Shown here piece by piece: positions 15,502 through 23,672 of a stretch of DNA of 23,990 bases. The stretch is taken from assembly GCA_022837485.1 (NCBI GenBank), contig JALHHH010000051.1, positions 1 to 23,990 on the forward strand, given 5' to 3'. Each line of letters starts with the position of its first letter. The stretch's first letter is position 1. The notes beneath the pieces were generated by a model. The model was not told where the DNA came from. It made no database searches and saw only the letters and a list, made by a program, of their open reading frames with translations. The translations under genes and the position numbers were made by a program. Source of the stretch: Bacteroidales bacterium. Its GTDB lineage: Bacteria; Bacteroidota; Bacteroidia; Bacteroidales; Lentimicrobiaceae.

Positions 15502-15771
15502 ATGTATTTAACTTCAGAAATAAAGAAGGACATTTTCACCCAGCACGGTAAAACTGCAAACGATACCGGATCCGCCGAAGGGCAGATCGCGCTTTTTACC
15601 CTTCGTATCCAGCATCTTACTGAGCACCTCAAGGTTTACAAGAACGACAAGGGTACACAGCGTTCACTGGTACGGCTGGTTGGTAAGCGCAGGCGTTTGC
15701 TTGACTATCTGAAGGAAAAGGATATTGAGCGTTACCGCGATATCGTTAAGAAACTGAACCTCAGGAAGTAA
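15502..15771 (+). CDS. rpsO: 30S ribosomal protein S15 (uS15)
   Basis: 89 residues, the exact family length. Signatures include 'YLTSEIKKDIFTQHGKTANDTGSAEGQIALFTLRIQHLTEHLKVYKNDKGTQRSLVRLVGKRRRLLDYLKEKDIERYRDIVKKLNLR': the conserved 'D.GS.E.Q...LT.RI..LTEHLK' and 'R.L..LVGKRR.LL.YL' that contact 16S rRNA in the platform. It has a good promoter upstream and a terminator downstream, so it is largely a monocistronic unit beside pnp, a gene order also seen in E. coli. Confidence 0.98.
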   Translation: MYLTSEIKKDIFTQHGKTANDTGSAEGQIALFTLRIQHLTEHLKVYKNDKGTQRSLVRLVGKRRRLLDYLKEKDIERYRDIVKKLNLRK

Positions 15772-15797
15772 AATCCTGTTTGCACCATATTTTAACA

Positions 15798-15825
15798 AGA
15801 GGCAATCACCGTATTGCCTCTTTTT
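15798..15825 (+). terminator. Rho-independent terminator after rpsO
   Basis: AGAGGCAAT (15798-15806) pairs perfectly with ATTGCCTCT (15813-15821) around a 6-nt loop, followed by T-rich sequence (15821-15825, then G). It lies 27 nt after the rpsO stop and should limit read-through to pnp. Confidence 0.8.
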
Positions 15826-15882
15826 GTATGATTCGGATTGCAAATATTTGATTTATTGCCTCATACCTGTGGATATTAACAC

Positions 15883-15890
15883 TAATTTTG
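15883..15890 (+). promoter_or_regulatory. -7 promoter element of pnp
   Basis: TAATTTTG fits TAnnTTTG exactly. The nearest TTG (15856-15858) is 24 bp upstream, slightly too far. Transcription would begin near 15897, immediately before a hairpin-forming tandem repeat, and about 50 nt before the pnp ATG. Confidence 0.45.
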
Positions 15891-15897
15891 TGACCTG

Positions 15898-15917
15898 TCA
15901 GGCCTGAACGCCTGAAC
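15898..15917 (+). repeat. Tandem 8-bp repeat and hairpin at the predicted 5' end of the pnp mRNA
   Basis: GCCTGAAC occurs twice in perfect tandem (15902-15909, 15910-15917). Overlapping it, TCAGGC (15898-15903) can pair with GCCTGA (15910-15915) around the loop CTGAAC. A 5'-terminal stem in a pnp leader is interesting because pnp is autoregulated through leader structure in E. coli; relevance here is inference. Confidence 0.45.
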
Positions 15918-15947
15918 TGCACAAACATCAATTTCACAATAACTTAT

Positions 15948-18068
15948 ATGCAAGGAATAGTAAAAACTTTCGACATTGGCGATGGAAGGACCATCACCAT
16001 TGAGACCGGCAAGCTGGCCAAACAAGCAGATGGATCCGTAGTTGTAAAAATGGGCGATACCATGTTGCTGGCCACAGTTGTAGCCAAAAAAGAGGCCGGC
16101 GAAAATGTCGACTTTATGCCTTTACAGGTAGAATACCGCGAAAAATATGCAGCTGCCGGGCGTTTCCCCGGTGGTTTCTTTAAGCGCGAAGCCCGTCCGT
16201 CCGATTATGAAGTATTGATTGCCCGTCTTGTTGACCGCGCACTCAGGCCTTTATTTCCCGACGATTTTCACGCAGAAACCCAGGTTATCATTACTCTGAT
16301 TTCATCCGACGAGAATATTCTTCCGGATGCGCTTGCAGGTCTCGCTGCTTCCGCAGCGCTTGCCGTCTCCGATATCCCCTTCAACGGTCCCATCTCGGAA
16401 GTGAGAGTAGCCCGTATCGATGGTAAATTCATCGTTAACCCCCCAACCAAAGACATTCCCATGGCCGACATCGATATCATCGTTGCGGCTTCGCTCGACA
16501 ACATCATGATGGTGGAGGGTGAAATGAAGGAAGTTTCGGAAAACGATATGATTGAAGCAATCAAGTTTGCACACGATCACATTAAAATACAGTGCCGTGC
16601 ACAGCTGGAGCTTGCAGCCATGGTTGCAAAAGCAAATCCGAAACGCGAATACTGCCACGAAACCAACGACCCCGAACTGAAAGTTAAACTCCATGAGTTT
16701 GCTTACAGCCGCATCGTTGAAATTGCAAGCAACGCTACTGCAAAACACGAACGCTCGGATGCCTTTGCCGCAATAAAACAGGAGTTTATTGCCACACTCG
16801 ACCCGGAAGAAGCCGCCGAAAAGGAATTTATGATTTCGCGCTACTACCACGATGTGGAAAAAGAAGCCGTACGCAACGTTATACTTGATAAACGACAGCG
16901 CCTCGACGGACGCAAGCTCGATCAGATCCGCCCCATCTGGTGCGAGGTGGATTATCTGCCTGCCGTGCACGGATCTGCAATCTTTACCCGCGGCGAAACC
17001 CAGTCGCTTACAACCGTTACCCTCGGAACCAAACTCGATGAGCAGGTAATCGACGGTGCAGTGATCGAAGAAAAAATCAACTTTATCCTGCATTATAACT
17101 TCCCGCCATTCTCAACCGGAGAAGTTAAGAGAATTATGGGAACCAGCCGCCGCGAAGTAGGTCACGGAAATCTGGCCATGAGAGCACTTAAGCCAATGAT
17201 ACCGAACGGAGAGGAAAATCCGTATACCATTCGCGTGGTGAGTGATATCCTCGAATCCAACGGATCCTCTTCCATGGCTACCGTTTGCGCAGGAACCATG
17301 GCTCTGATGGATGCCGGTGTAAAAATCCGCAAACCCGTCTCGGGAATCGCCATGGGACTGATCTCCGATACCAAAACCCAGCGTTTTGCCGTACTGAGCG
17401 ACATCCTCGGCGATGAGGATCACCTGGGAGATATGGACTTTAAGGTAACCGGCACCGCTGACGGAATCACCGCCTGCCAGATGGACATAAAAGTGGACGG
17501 ACTGCCCTACGAAGTGCTTGCACAGGCACTCGAACAGGCCAAGGCCGGAAGACTGCACATCCTCGGTGAAATGATGAAAGCCATCTCTACACCGCGCGAA
17601 GAATACAAACCGTTTGTTCCCCGCATTGTCAAGATGACCATTCCCAAAGAATTTATCGGAGCAGTAATAGGCCCCGGCGGCAAGGTTATCCAGGAAATGC
17701 AGCGTGAAACCGGTTCAACCATCGTTATTGAAGAAGTAGGTGAATTTGGAATCATCGACATCGTTTCCAATAATAAAGAATCCATCGATGCCGTGAGGGA
17801 GAAAATCAAACGCATCGTTGCCATCCCCGAAATCGGAACCATTTACAAGGGAGTTGTGAAGAATATTACCACCTTCGGAGCTTTCGTGGAAGTGCTTCCC
17901 GGGAAGGACGGACTGCTTCATATCTCTGAAATTGACCACAAGCGCGTAGATAAAGTTGAGAATGTGCTGAAGGTTGGCGATGAACTCGAAGTTAAGCTGA
18001 TCGAAATCGATAGCAAAACCGGAAAGCTGAAACTTTCGCGTAAGGTTTTACTGCCAAAACCGGAATAG
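15948..18068 (+). CDS. pnp: Polyribonucleotide nucleotidyltransferase (PNPase)
   Basis: 706 residues, the standard length. Domain order: a first RNase PH-like domain (about 10-140; 'PGGFFKREARPSDYEVLIARLVDRALRPLFP'), an all-helical linker (about 230-300), a catalytic second RNase PH domain (about 305-545; 'GETQSLTTVTLGTKLDEQ', 'ESNGSSSMATVCAGTMALMDAGV', 'HLGDMDFKVTGTADGITACQMDIK' with the metal-binding Asp residues), a KH domain with the GPGG loop near residue 575, and an S1 domain (about 632-700; 'GTIYKGVVKNITTFGAFVEVLPGKDGLLHISEI'). It performs phosphorolytic 3'-5' RNA decay. No Shine-Dalgarno; the leader is about 50 nt. It probably has its own promoter after the rpsO terminator. Confidence 0.98.
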   Translation: MQGIVKTFDIGDGRTITIETGKLAKQADGSVVVKMGDTMLLATVVAKKEAGENVDFMPLQVEYREKYAAAGRFPGGFFKREARPSDYEVLIARLVDRALRPLFPDDFHAETQVIITLISSDENILPDALAGLAASAALAVSDIPFNGPISEVRVARIDGKFIVNPPTKDIPMADIDIIVAASLDNIMMVEGEMKEVSENDMIEAIKFAHDHIKIQCRAQLELAAMVAKANPKREYCHETNDPELKVKLHEFAYSRIVEIASNATAKHERSDAFAAIKQEFIATLDPEEAAEKEFMISRYYHDVEKEAVRNVILDKRQRLDGRKLDQIRPIWCEVDYLPAVHGSAIFTRGETQSLTTVTLGTKLDEQVIDGAVIEEKINFILHYNFPPFSTGEVKRIMGTSRREVGHGNLAMRALKPMIPNGEENPYTIRVVSDILESNGSSSMATVCAGTMALMDAGVKIRKPVSGIAMGLISDTKTQRFAVLSDILGDEDHLGDMDFKVTGTADGITACQMDIKVDGLPYEVLAQALEQAKAGRLHILGEMMKAISTPREEYKPFVPRIVKMTIPKEFIGAVIGPGGKVIQEMQRETGSTIVIEEVGEFGIIDIVSNNKESIDAVREKIKRIVAIPEIGTIYKGVVKNITTFGAFVEVLPGKDGLLHISEIDHKRVDKVENVLKVGDELEVKLIEIDSKTGKLKLSRKVLLPKPE

Positions 18069-18133
18069 TTTTCGAAAAAACGTAACATTCCCCCCGCATT
18101 TACGTAAATAGAGTTCCAATTTAAAGGGAGAAT
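18069..18133 (+). promoter_or_regulatory. pnp-sigma factor gap with two palindromes and a purine-rich ribosome-binding-like site
   Basis: The gap contains TTTTCGAAAA (18069-18078) directly after the pnp stop and the perfect 12-bp palindrome ATTTACGTAAAT (18098-18109). AAAGGGAG (18123-18130) sits 3 nt before the ATG. No clean TAnnTTTG box is visible, so the sigma gene may be read through from pnp or use a variant promoter. Confidence 0.35.
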
Positions 18134-18997
18134 ATGAGGCAACTAAAAATTACTAAGCAGGTTACTAATCGTGAAACTGCTTCACTGGATAAGTATCTTC
18201 AGGAAATTGGTAAAGTTGAGCTGATTACAGCCGATGAGGAAGTGTCGTTGGCCCAGCGGATCAAGCAGGGAGACCGTGCCGCACTCGAAAAGCTTACAAA
18301 AGCTAACCTCCGATTTGTTGTATCGGTGTCGAAACAATATCAGAACCAGGGTCTTAGCCTGCCCGACCTGATTAATGAAGGAAATCTCGGATTGATAAAA
18401 GCCGCCCAGCGCTTCGATGAAACCAGAGGATTCAAGTTTATATCGTACGCCGTATGGTGGATCCGTCAGTCAATCCTTCAGGCTCTTGCCGAACAGTCGC
18501 GAATCGTGCGGCTTCCGCTCAATAAGATCGGTTCCATCAACAAAATCAATAAGGCTTATGCCCGGTTGGAACAGGAATTTGAACGCGAACCCAATTACGA
18601 TGAAATCGCAGGACTTCTCGAAATCAGCGAAAATGAGGTAAAAGAATCCATGCGCAACTCCGGCCGTCATGTGTCGATGGATGCTCCCCTGGTGCAGGAC
18701 GAAGACAATAATATGTACGACGTTCTGCGCAGCGAAGACGGCCCCACACCCGAAACAGAACTACTCTACGAATCGCTTCGTAAGGAAATTGAACGTGCCG
18801 TTTCAACGCTGACTACTCGTGAAGCCGACGTCATCCGGCTCTACTTCGGCCTCGGAGGCGAACACCCGCTTACCCTCGAAGAAATCGGTGAACGCTTCGA
18901 CCTTACCCGCGAGCGCGTAAGGCAGATCAAGGAAAAAGCCATCCGGAGGCTGAAACACACCTCCAGGAGCAAAATCCTGAAAACTTATCTTGGATAA
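18134..18997 (+). CDS. rpoD: Primary sigma factor of Bacteroidota type (RpoD/SigA)
   Basis: 287 residues. Region 1.2 begins almost at the N-terminus ('DKYLQEIGKVELITADEEVSLAQRIKQGD', about 19-48); region 1.1 and the non-conserved region of proteobacterial sigma-70 are absent, as in the Bacteroides primary sigma (sigma-ABfr). Region 2 ('ANLRFVVSVSKQYQNQGLSLPDLINEGNLGLIKAAQRFDETRGFKFISYAVWWIRQSI') includes the -10 recognition and melting residues; region 3 spans about 125-200; region 4.2 is the helix-turn-helix 'LTLEEIGERFDLTRERVRQIKEKAIRRLKH'. It directs RNA polymerase to housekeeping promoters, consistent with the TTG/TAnnTTTG elements seen across the window. A strong terminator follows directly. 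Confidence 0.95.
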   Translation: MRQLKITKQVTNRETASLDKYLQEIGKVELITADEEVSLAQRIKQGDRAALEKLTKANLRFVVSVSKQYQNQGLSLPDLINEGNLGLIKAAQRFDETRGFKFISYAVWWIRQSILQALAEQSRIVRLPLNKIGSINKINKAYARLEQEFEREPNYDEIAGLLEISENEVKESMRNSGRHVSMDAPLVQDEDNNMYDVLRSEDGPTPETELLYESLRKEIERAVSTLTTREADVIRLYFGLGGEHPLTLEEIGERFDLTRERVRQIKEKAIRRLKHTSRSKILKTYLG

Positions 18998-19004
18998 AAA
19001 AAAA

Positions 19005-19031
19005 GCGGGCATTTTTGCCCGCATTTTTTTT
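19005..19031 (+). terminator. Rho-independent terminator after rpoD
   Basis: GCGGGC (19005-19010) pairs with GCCCGC (19017-19022) around a 6-nt loop, followed by eight T (19024-19031). Nine A precede the stem, extending the pairing. It starts 7 nt after the sigma-factor stop. Confidence 0.92.
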
Positions 19032-19196
19032 GCCTTCCAGCTTTTCCTTCCTCTCCTCCCATAAGCGTGTAATTACCGCCTGTCAGATGTCCGCAAATAC
19101 CCTCTTCTGAAAATTTTCCCGCAATGCCCTGTACAGGAACGATCCTGCCGGTCAAATGAACAGCATAAGGCTGACCCGATTTATCCTATTATTATG

Positions 19197-19204
19197 TACA
19201 TTTG
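19197..19204 (+). promoter_or_regulatory. -7 promoter element of rpe
   Basis: TACATTTG, followed by CG, fits TAnnTTTG exactly. No clear -33 box is seen at the right distance. It would start transcription near 19211, about 23 nt before the rpe start. The rest of the 202-nt gap (19032-19233) shows nothing else. Confidence 0.5.
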
Positions 19205-19233
19205 CGTATTGATGTTGTAAAATACTATCCGGA

Positions 19234-19890
19234 ATGCCGCATCTGATAGCCCCCTCGTTACTTTCAGCCGATTTCACCCGCCTGGGTGATGATATAGAAA
19301 TGGTCAACCGCAGCGAAGCCGACTGGTTTCATGTGGATGTGATGGATGGGGTGTTCGTGCCCAACATCTCATTCGGAATGCCGGTGATTAAAGCCATTGG
19401 AAAAGTCGCAAAAAAGCCGCTGGATGTGCACCTGATGATTGTTCAGCCCGAGCGTTATTTTGAAACGTTCCGTGATTTAGGGACTTACTGCCTGAGCATA
19501 CATTACGAAGCAGTCACGCATCTACACAGGGCTGTGCATCAGATCAGGGAGCTGGGCATGAAAGCGGGGGTGGTGCTGAATCCGCATACACCGGTGCATG
19601 TCCTTGAAGATATTATTACCGATGTTGACCTTGTATTGCTGATGTCGGTAAATCCGGGATTCGGCGGGCAGAAATTCATTGAAGGAGCTTACGGAAAAAT
19701 TGAAAAACTGAAAAAGCTGGTTGTTTCTGCCGGATCCTCGGCACTTATTGAGGTTGACGGTGGTGTTGACCTGAACAATGCCGGTAAACTGCTTGCCGCC
19801 GGGGCCGATGTTCTGGTGGCCGGTAATACGGTCTTTGGATCATCCGTTCCGGCACACACCATTTCGCAATTAAAGATGGTCGGGCAGTAA
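19234..19890 (+). CDS. rpe: Ribulose-phosphate 3-epimerase
   Basis: 218 residues, a TIM-barrel enzyme of the pentose phosphate pathway interconverting ribulose 5-phosphate and xylulose 5-phosphate. Motifs in order: 'IAPSLLSADF', metal-binding 'FHVDVMDGVFVPN' (H33, D35, catalytic D38 nearby), 'LDVHLMI' (H66), 'LLMSVNPGFGGQKF', and 'LIEVDGGV' with the second catalytic Asp (D175), then 'GADVLVAGNTVFGS' for phosphate binding. Length is the family norm. A promoter-like element lies just upstream. pepD follows after 79 nt on the same strand, possibly in the same transcript, although the functions are unrelated. Confidence 0.97.
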   Translation: MPHLIAPSLLSADFTRLGDDIEMVNRSEADWFHVDVMDGVFVPNISFGMPVIKAIGKVAKKPLDVHLMIVQPERYFETFRDLGTYCLSIHYEAVTHLHRAVHQIRELGMKAGVVLNPHTPVHVLEDIITDVDLVLLMSVNPGFGGQKFIEGAYGKIEKLKKLVVSAGSSALIEVDGGVDLNNAGKLLAAGADVLVAGNTVFGSSVPAHTISQLKMVGQ

Positions 19891-19969
19891 ATCCTTGCCG
19901 GTGCTGAATTTGATGGTCTGATGAATTGCATTTTAAAATTAGTAACCGCATTCCAAATATATCCAGAAT

Positions 19970-21439
19970 ATGAGCAAAGAATTGAACGACCTGCAACCTG
20001 CACGGTTATGGCACTATTTCGGAGAAATCTGCACGATTCCCCGTCCATCAAAAAAAGAAGAGAAAATTGCAGCTTACCTTGTTGCATTTGGTGAAAAACA
20101 AGGGCTCGAAACCATTGTGGATGAAACCGGAAACATCCTGATCCGCAAACCGGCAACGAAGGGCATGGAAAACCGTAAGACGGTGGTTCTGCAAAGCCAT
20201 ATCGATATGGTATGTGAAAAGAACTCGGATACGCTCCATGATTTTGATACCGATCCCATTCTGCCATATATCGACGGCGAATGGGTTAAAGCCAAAGGCA
20301 CCACCCTTGGGGCCGACGACGGAATCGGCATTGCCGCGCAGCTCGCCCTGCTCGAAGCTTCCGATATCTCGCATGGACCTATAGAATGCCTGTTTACCGT
20401 GGATGAGGAGACCGGATTAACGGGTGCATTCGGACTTAAGCCCGATCTTCTGAAGGGCAGTATCCTGTTAAATCTGGATTCTGAAGATGAAGGAGAAATC
20501 TTCATCGGATGTGCAGGAGGGAAAGATACCCTCATCACCATGAATTATTCCAAAGTCCCCGTCGGCGCCAACCAGGATGGGTACGTTGTTATGGTCAGCG
20601 GACTGAAAGGCGGTCATTCCGGCGACGATATCAATAAAGGACTCGGGAATGCCAATAAAATTCTGAACCGGCTGTTATGGGAAGCTACACACCGCTTCGA
20701 AATGCGCCTGTCGCTTTTCGACGGAGGAAATCTACGCAACGCCATCGCCCGGGAAGCCAAAGCCATGGTCACCGTACCAAAACGCTTCACCTCCGAATTT
20801 GAAGCGTTCGCCACGAGTTACAATCTGATAGCACGCAACGAATTTAAAGTTACCGAACCCGGTTTGAATGTACAGTTCAAAAAAACCGATCTGCCCGACT
20901 ATCTGTTCGATGTATCCACCCAGGAACGCCTGCTGAATGCCCTGTACGCCTGTCCCCACGGTGTTATCGCGATGTCGGCCGATATTCCGGATTTTGTGGA
21001 GACTTCCACCAACCTGGCTTCGGTGAAAACGCTCGACAATAAAATTGAAATTACCACCAGTCAGCGCAGTTCGGTTGAATCGGCAAAAGATAACGTGGCA
21101 AATATGGTGGTTGCCGTGTTTAACCTCGCCGGAGGCAAGTCGGTACACAGCGACGGTTATCCGGGCTGGACACCCAATCCACACTCGGAGGTACTTGAAA
21201 TCAGCCAAGAAGCATACGTGCGCCTGTTCGGGAATGAACCCAGAGTTCTGGCTATCCACGCCGGACTCGAATGCGGACTTATAGGTGAAAAATACCCGGG
21301 TATGGATATGATCTCTTACGGACCAACCATCAAGGGAGCTCATTCACCCGATGAGCGCCTGCTGATACCGACAGCACAGAAGTTCTGGGATCTGACTCTT
21401 GAAATTCTGAAGGATATCCCGGAAGAAACTATCGCTTAA
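19970..21439 (+). CDS. pepD: Aminoacyl-histidine dipeptidase (PepD, peptidase family M20C)
   Basis: 489 residues, matching the family (about 485). Dizinc metallopeptidase motifs: 'VVLQSHIDMVCEKN' (H77, D79), 'KGTTLGADDGIGIA' (bridging Asp at D116), 'FTVDEETGLTGA' (catalytic and ligand E146/E147), a dimerisation domain with 'GGHSGDDINKGLGNANKILNRLL', and a C-terminal 'AIHAGLECGLIG' and 'SYGPTIKGAHSPDERL' supplying the remaining ligand. It hydrolyses Xaa-His and other dipeptides in the cytoplasm. A weak promoter-like TTTG-N21-TAAAATTAG lies at 19909-19942. Nothing unusual in the coding region. Confidence 0.95.
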   Translation: MSKELNDLQPARLWHYFGEICTIPRPSKKEEKIAAYLVAFGEKQGLETIVDETGNILIRKPATKGMENRKTVVLQSHIDMVCEKNSDTLHDFDTDPILPYIDGEWVKAKGTTLGADDGIGIAAQLALLEASDISHGPIECLFTVDEETGLTGAFGLKPDLLKGSILLNLDSEDEGEIFIGCAGGKDTLITMNYSKVPVGANQDGYVVMVSGLKGGHSGDDINKGLGNANKILNRLLWEATHRFEMRLSLFDGGNLRNAIAREAKAMVTVPKRFTSEFEAFATSYNLIARNEFKVTEPGLNVQFKKTDLPDYLFDVSTQERLLNALYACPHGVIAMSADIPDFVETSTNLASVKTLDNKIEITTSQRSSVESAKDNVANMVVAVFNLAGGKSVHSDGYPGWTPNPHSEVLEISQEAYVRLFGNEPRVLAIHAGLECGLIGEKYPGMDMISYGPTIKGAHSPDERLLIPTAQKFWDLTLEILKDIPEETIA

Positions 21440-21556
21440 TAATACCAACAGCTGACGGCAGAATCCAGACCGTCGCCATAAGCCGCAACGATAAGCCTGC
21501 GCATGGATTATTGGAATCGCCCGCTGGTTCGGATGATTTACCGATGAAAAGTCTGG

Positions 21557-21564
21557 CATCTTTG
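21557..21564 (+). promoter_or_regulatory. Possible -7 promoter element of the fucosidase gene
   Basis: CATCTTTG, followed by CGG, matches TAnnTTTG at all but the first base. No clear -33 box is present. It would give a leader of about 70 nt. The rest of the 200-nt gap (21440-21639) shows nothing else, apart from a purine run (AAAGAAAGGG, 21622-21631) before the start codon. Confidence 0.3.
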
Positions 21565-21639
21565 CGGCTTTTGTTTTACAAAGCGACGCAGATAAAAGCA
21601 GTTTTCAATCAACCAGTTTCAAAAGAAAGGGTGTAGCAT

Positions 21640-23058
21640 ATGCAGTCAAGGGTCAGGCTAATTCTGATTTCGGTCCTCTTCACAATGTTTTCCGGTATTA
21701 TACAGGCGCAGCATCACGAAGACCGGTTATACATCTGGCCGGAGGATCCTCTGGTAAAGGAAAAGCTGGCTTGGTGGCAGGATTTGAAATTCGGCCTGCT
21801 CATGCACTGGGGCCCTTACAGCCAGTGGGGCGTTGTGGAAAGCTGGAGCATTTGCCCGGAGGATGAGGATTGGTGTGCCCGTCGCGGGCCATACTCGCAC
21901 GATTACTTTGAGTACCGGAAAGCATACGAACAACTGCCTGCAACGTTCAATCCCGTTCGGTTTGATCCGGATAAGTGGGCGGATGCCGCTGCCCGCGCGG
22001 GGATGAAATACATGGTGTTTACAACCAAGCACCACGACGGGTTCTGCATGTTTGACACCAGACTGACCGATTACCGGATAACGGCGGAGGGAGTTCCATT
22101 TTCCGATAACCCTAAGGCAAATATTACGCTGGAGGTTTTTAACGCCTTCCGGGAAAGGGGCTTTGGCATAGGAGCCTATTTTTCGAAGCCCGACTGGCAC
22201 TGTCCCGACTACTGGGATCCCTATTTCCCGCCCACCGACCGGAATGTGAACTACGACAGATCGCGATATCCGGAAAAATGGGAGCGCTACATGGAGTTTA
22301 CTAAGGGGCAGATCCGTGAGCTGCTGACCGGTTACGGAAAGGTAGATATACTATGGCTTGATGGCGGATGGGTTAAGAAATGCAGCGATACAGTATTTTC
22401 CGGTGGCAGGCGGATTGTAAACCAGGACATCGATATGCCCGGTATTGCTGCGATGGCACGGAGTTTACAGCCTGGAATACTGGTGGTTGACCGTGCCGTG
22501 GAAGGTCCGGAGCAGAACTATCTGACTCCGGAGCAGCAGGTACCAGGTGAGCCGCTGGAGTTTCCATGGGAAACCTGCATGACTATGGGTAATTCGTGGA
22601 GTTATGTGCCGGGCGATACCTACAAAACACCGGCTCAATTAATCCATTTGCTGTGCCGGATCGTCTCCCGAGGCGGTAATTTCCTGCTTAATATAGGTCC
22701 CGGTCCTGACGGCGAGTGGGCTCCGGAAGCATATCACCGGCTGGAAGAAATAGGGAAGTGGATGGATCGGAACGGGAAAGCCATTTATAACACGAGACCC
22801 GTTGCTCCTTACGAATGGGGCAACTGCTTATATACAAAAGGTGAAAACGAACTGTATGTGATCTGTCTGAATCCGGAAGGGGAAGAACTGAAAACTCTGG
22901 AGGTGATGCTTCCGGATGGTTACCGGCCGGTTGCCCGGATTACAGGGAGTGGAAAGAAGGTTGGAATGAAAAAGAAAGGCGAAGGGAAGTACGAAATCCT
23001 TTACAGGCTTGCGGCTGATGTGCCGGCCGTTGCTTTTTCATTTGAAAGGCAGAACTAA
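21640..23058 (+). CDS. Exported alpha-L-fucosidase, glycoside hydrolase family 29
   Basis: 472 residues with a signal peptide (residues 1 to about 23, ending 'FSGIIQA'). The (beta/alpha)8 catalytic domain carries 'WWQDLKFGLLMHWGPYSQWG', 'DPDKWADAAARAGMKYMVFTTKHHDGFCMFDT' (substrate-binding H131-H132) and 'GYGKVDILWLDGGW', whose D241 is the expected nucleophile. 'SRGGNFLLNIGPGPDGEW' closes the barrel, followed by a C-terminal beta-sandwich of about 90 residues. The enzyme removes terminal alpha-L-fucose with retention. The acid/base residue varies in GH29 and I cannot name it. No SusC/SusD pair or other glycan genes are adjacent, so the substrate is unknown. It faces a convergent outer-membrane protein gene. 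Confidence 0.95.
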   Translation: MQSRVRLILISVLFTMFSGIIQAQHHEDRLYIWPEDPLVKEKLAWWQDLKFGLLMHWGPYSQWGVVESWSICPEDEDWCARRGPYSHDYFEYRKAYEQLPATFNPVRFDPDKWADAAARAGMKYMVFTTKHHDGFCMFDTRLTDYRITAEGVPFSDNPKANITLEVFNAFRERGFGIGAYFSKPDWHCPDYWDPYFPPTDRNVNYDRSRYPEKWERYMEFTKGQIRELLTGYGKVDILWLDGGWVKKCSDTVFSGGRRIVNQDIDMPGIAAMARSLQPGILVVDRAVEGPEQNYLTPEQQVPGEPLEFPWETCMTMGNSWSYVPGDTYKTPAQLIHLLCRIVSRGGNFLLNIGPGPDGEWAPEAYHRLEEIGKWMDRNGKAIYNTRPVAPYEWGNCLYTKGENELYVICLNPEGEELKTLEVMLPDGYRPVARITGSGKKVGMKKKGEGKYEILYRLAADVPAVAFSFERQN

Positions 23059-23084
23059 CGAGTGGACGGGGCAGCCGGCTGCAA

Positions 23085-23672
23085 TTATCTCCCGATTATA
23101 ACACCCATCCGGATAACGGGGTTTGAGTAAGGCGACATGGCATCTTCGGTGAGGTTCCAGAGTCCCATCACATAGAAGTAGGAACCGCCCGAAATGCGCT
23201 GCCGGTAACCGCCTCCCACGAAAAAGCTGTCGATGTTTGCAACCTGTCCTTCCGACCACATTCCGCTGCCTGCATTATAATAGGTGGTATAGGCGTAGCG
23301 CAGGCGTTCGTATTCTATATGTGCAAAAACATTTTCCAGGAAATGGTAACGGCCGAAGACCGATGCGCCGGTGATATTGCTTTTAAGGTCGTAGCGTTGC
23401 CCGGTATAGTAATCGATGTAATAATCCTTATACCGGTAATATTTATAGGTGAAACCCAGTCCGCCTTCCAGTTTATCGGTAAAGCGGTATCCCACTACGG
23501 GCGACAGGTCGATCAGGGTAAGGGTGCCGAATTGGAGTCCGAGTCCGCCTCCAAAGAACAGACGATCGGAAAATTTTGGTGAATTTTCGGATGAAGATTG
23601 GGCTGAAGAGAGGGAAGGAGAGAGAATAATCAGAAGTAAAAGAAGAAACAGGGCAGGGCAATTACGTTTCAT
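23085..23672 (-). CDS. Outer-membrane beta-barrel protein, function unknown
   Basis: 195 residues. The signal peptide 'MKRNCPALFLLLLLIILSPSLSSA' is cleaved before Q25. The mature protein is rich in alternating aromatic/polar strands, Gly and Tyr: 'RLFFGGGLGLQFGTLTLIDLSPVVGYRFTDKLEGGLGFTYKYYRYKDYY', 'TGASVFGRYHFLENVFAHIEYERLRYAY', 'IDSFFVGGGYRQRI', 'SYFYVMGLWNL' and the C-terminal strand 'PVIRMGVIIGR'. This fits a small 8-stranded barrel of the OmpA/OmpW size class, a common uncharacterised Bacteroidota family. It probably transcribes as a single gene; TAATTTTA near 23690-23697 on its strand is a candidate -7 element. Its stop lies 26 nt from the convergent fucosidase stop. Confidence 0.82.
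   Translation of the reverse strand: MKRNCPALFLLLLLIILSPSLSSAQSSSENSPKFSDRLFFGGGLGLQFGTLTLIDLSPVVGYRFTDKLEGGLGFTYKYYRYKDYYIDYYTGQRYDLKSNITGASVFGRYHFLENVFAHIEYERLRYAYTTYYNAGSGMWSEGQVANIDSFFVGGGYRQRISGGSYFYVMGLWNLTEDAMSPYSNPVIRMGVIIGR

Noticed and set aside
9655..15909. AGGCCTGAAC occurring both upstream of the RND operon (9657-9666) and in the pnp leader (15900-15909)
   Set aside because: A single 10-mer shared by two unrelated upstream regions at different distances from the promoter; the first copy lies upstream of the predicted promoter and the second within the transcript, so a shared role is unlikely.
16302..17093. 263-codon minus-strand open frame opposite pnp
   Set aside because: It is antisense to the conserved first half of PNPase; its translation is rich in Phe/Cys/His/Val as expected from reverse-complemented codons, and it has no promoter or family signature.
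23071..23082. Perfect 12-bp palindrome GCAGCCGGCTGC between the convergent fucosidase and barrel-protein genes as a terminator
   Set aside because: It has no loop and no T-tract on either strand, so it is not a convincing intrinsic terminator; short GC palindromes are common.
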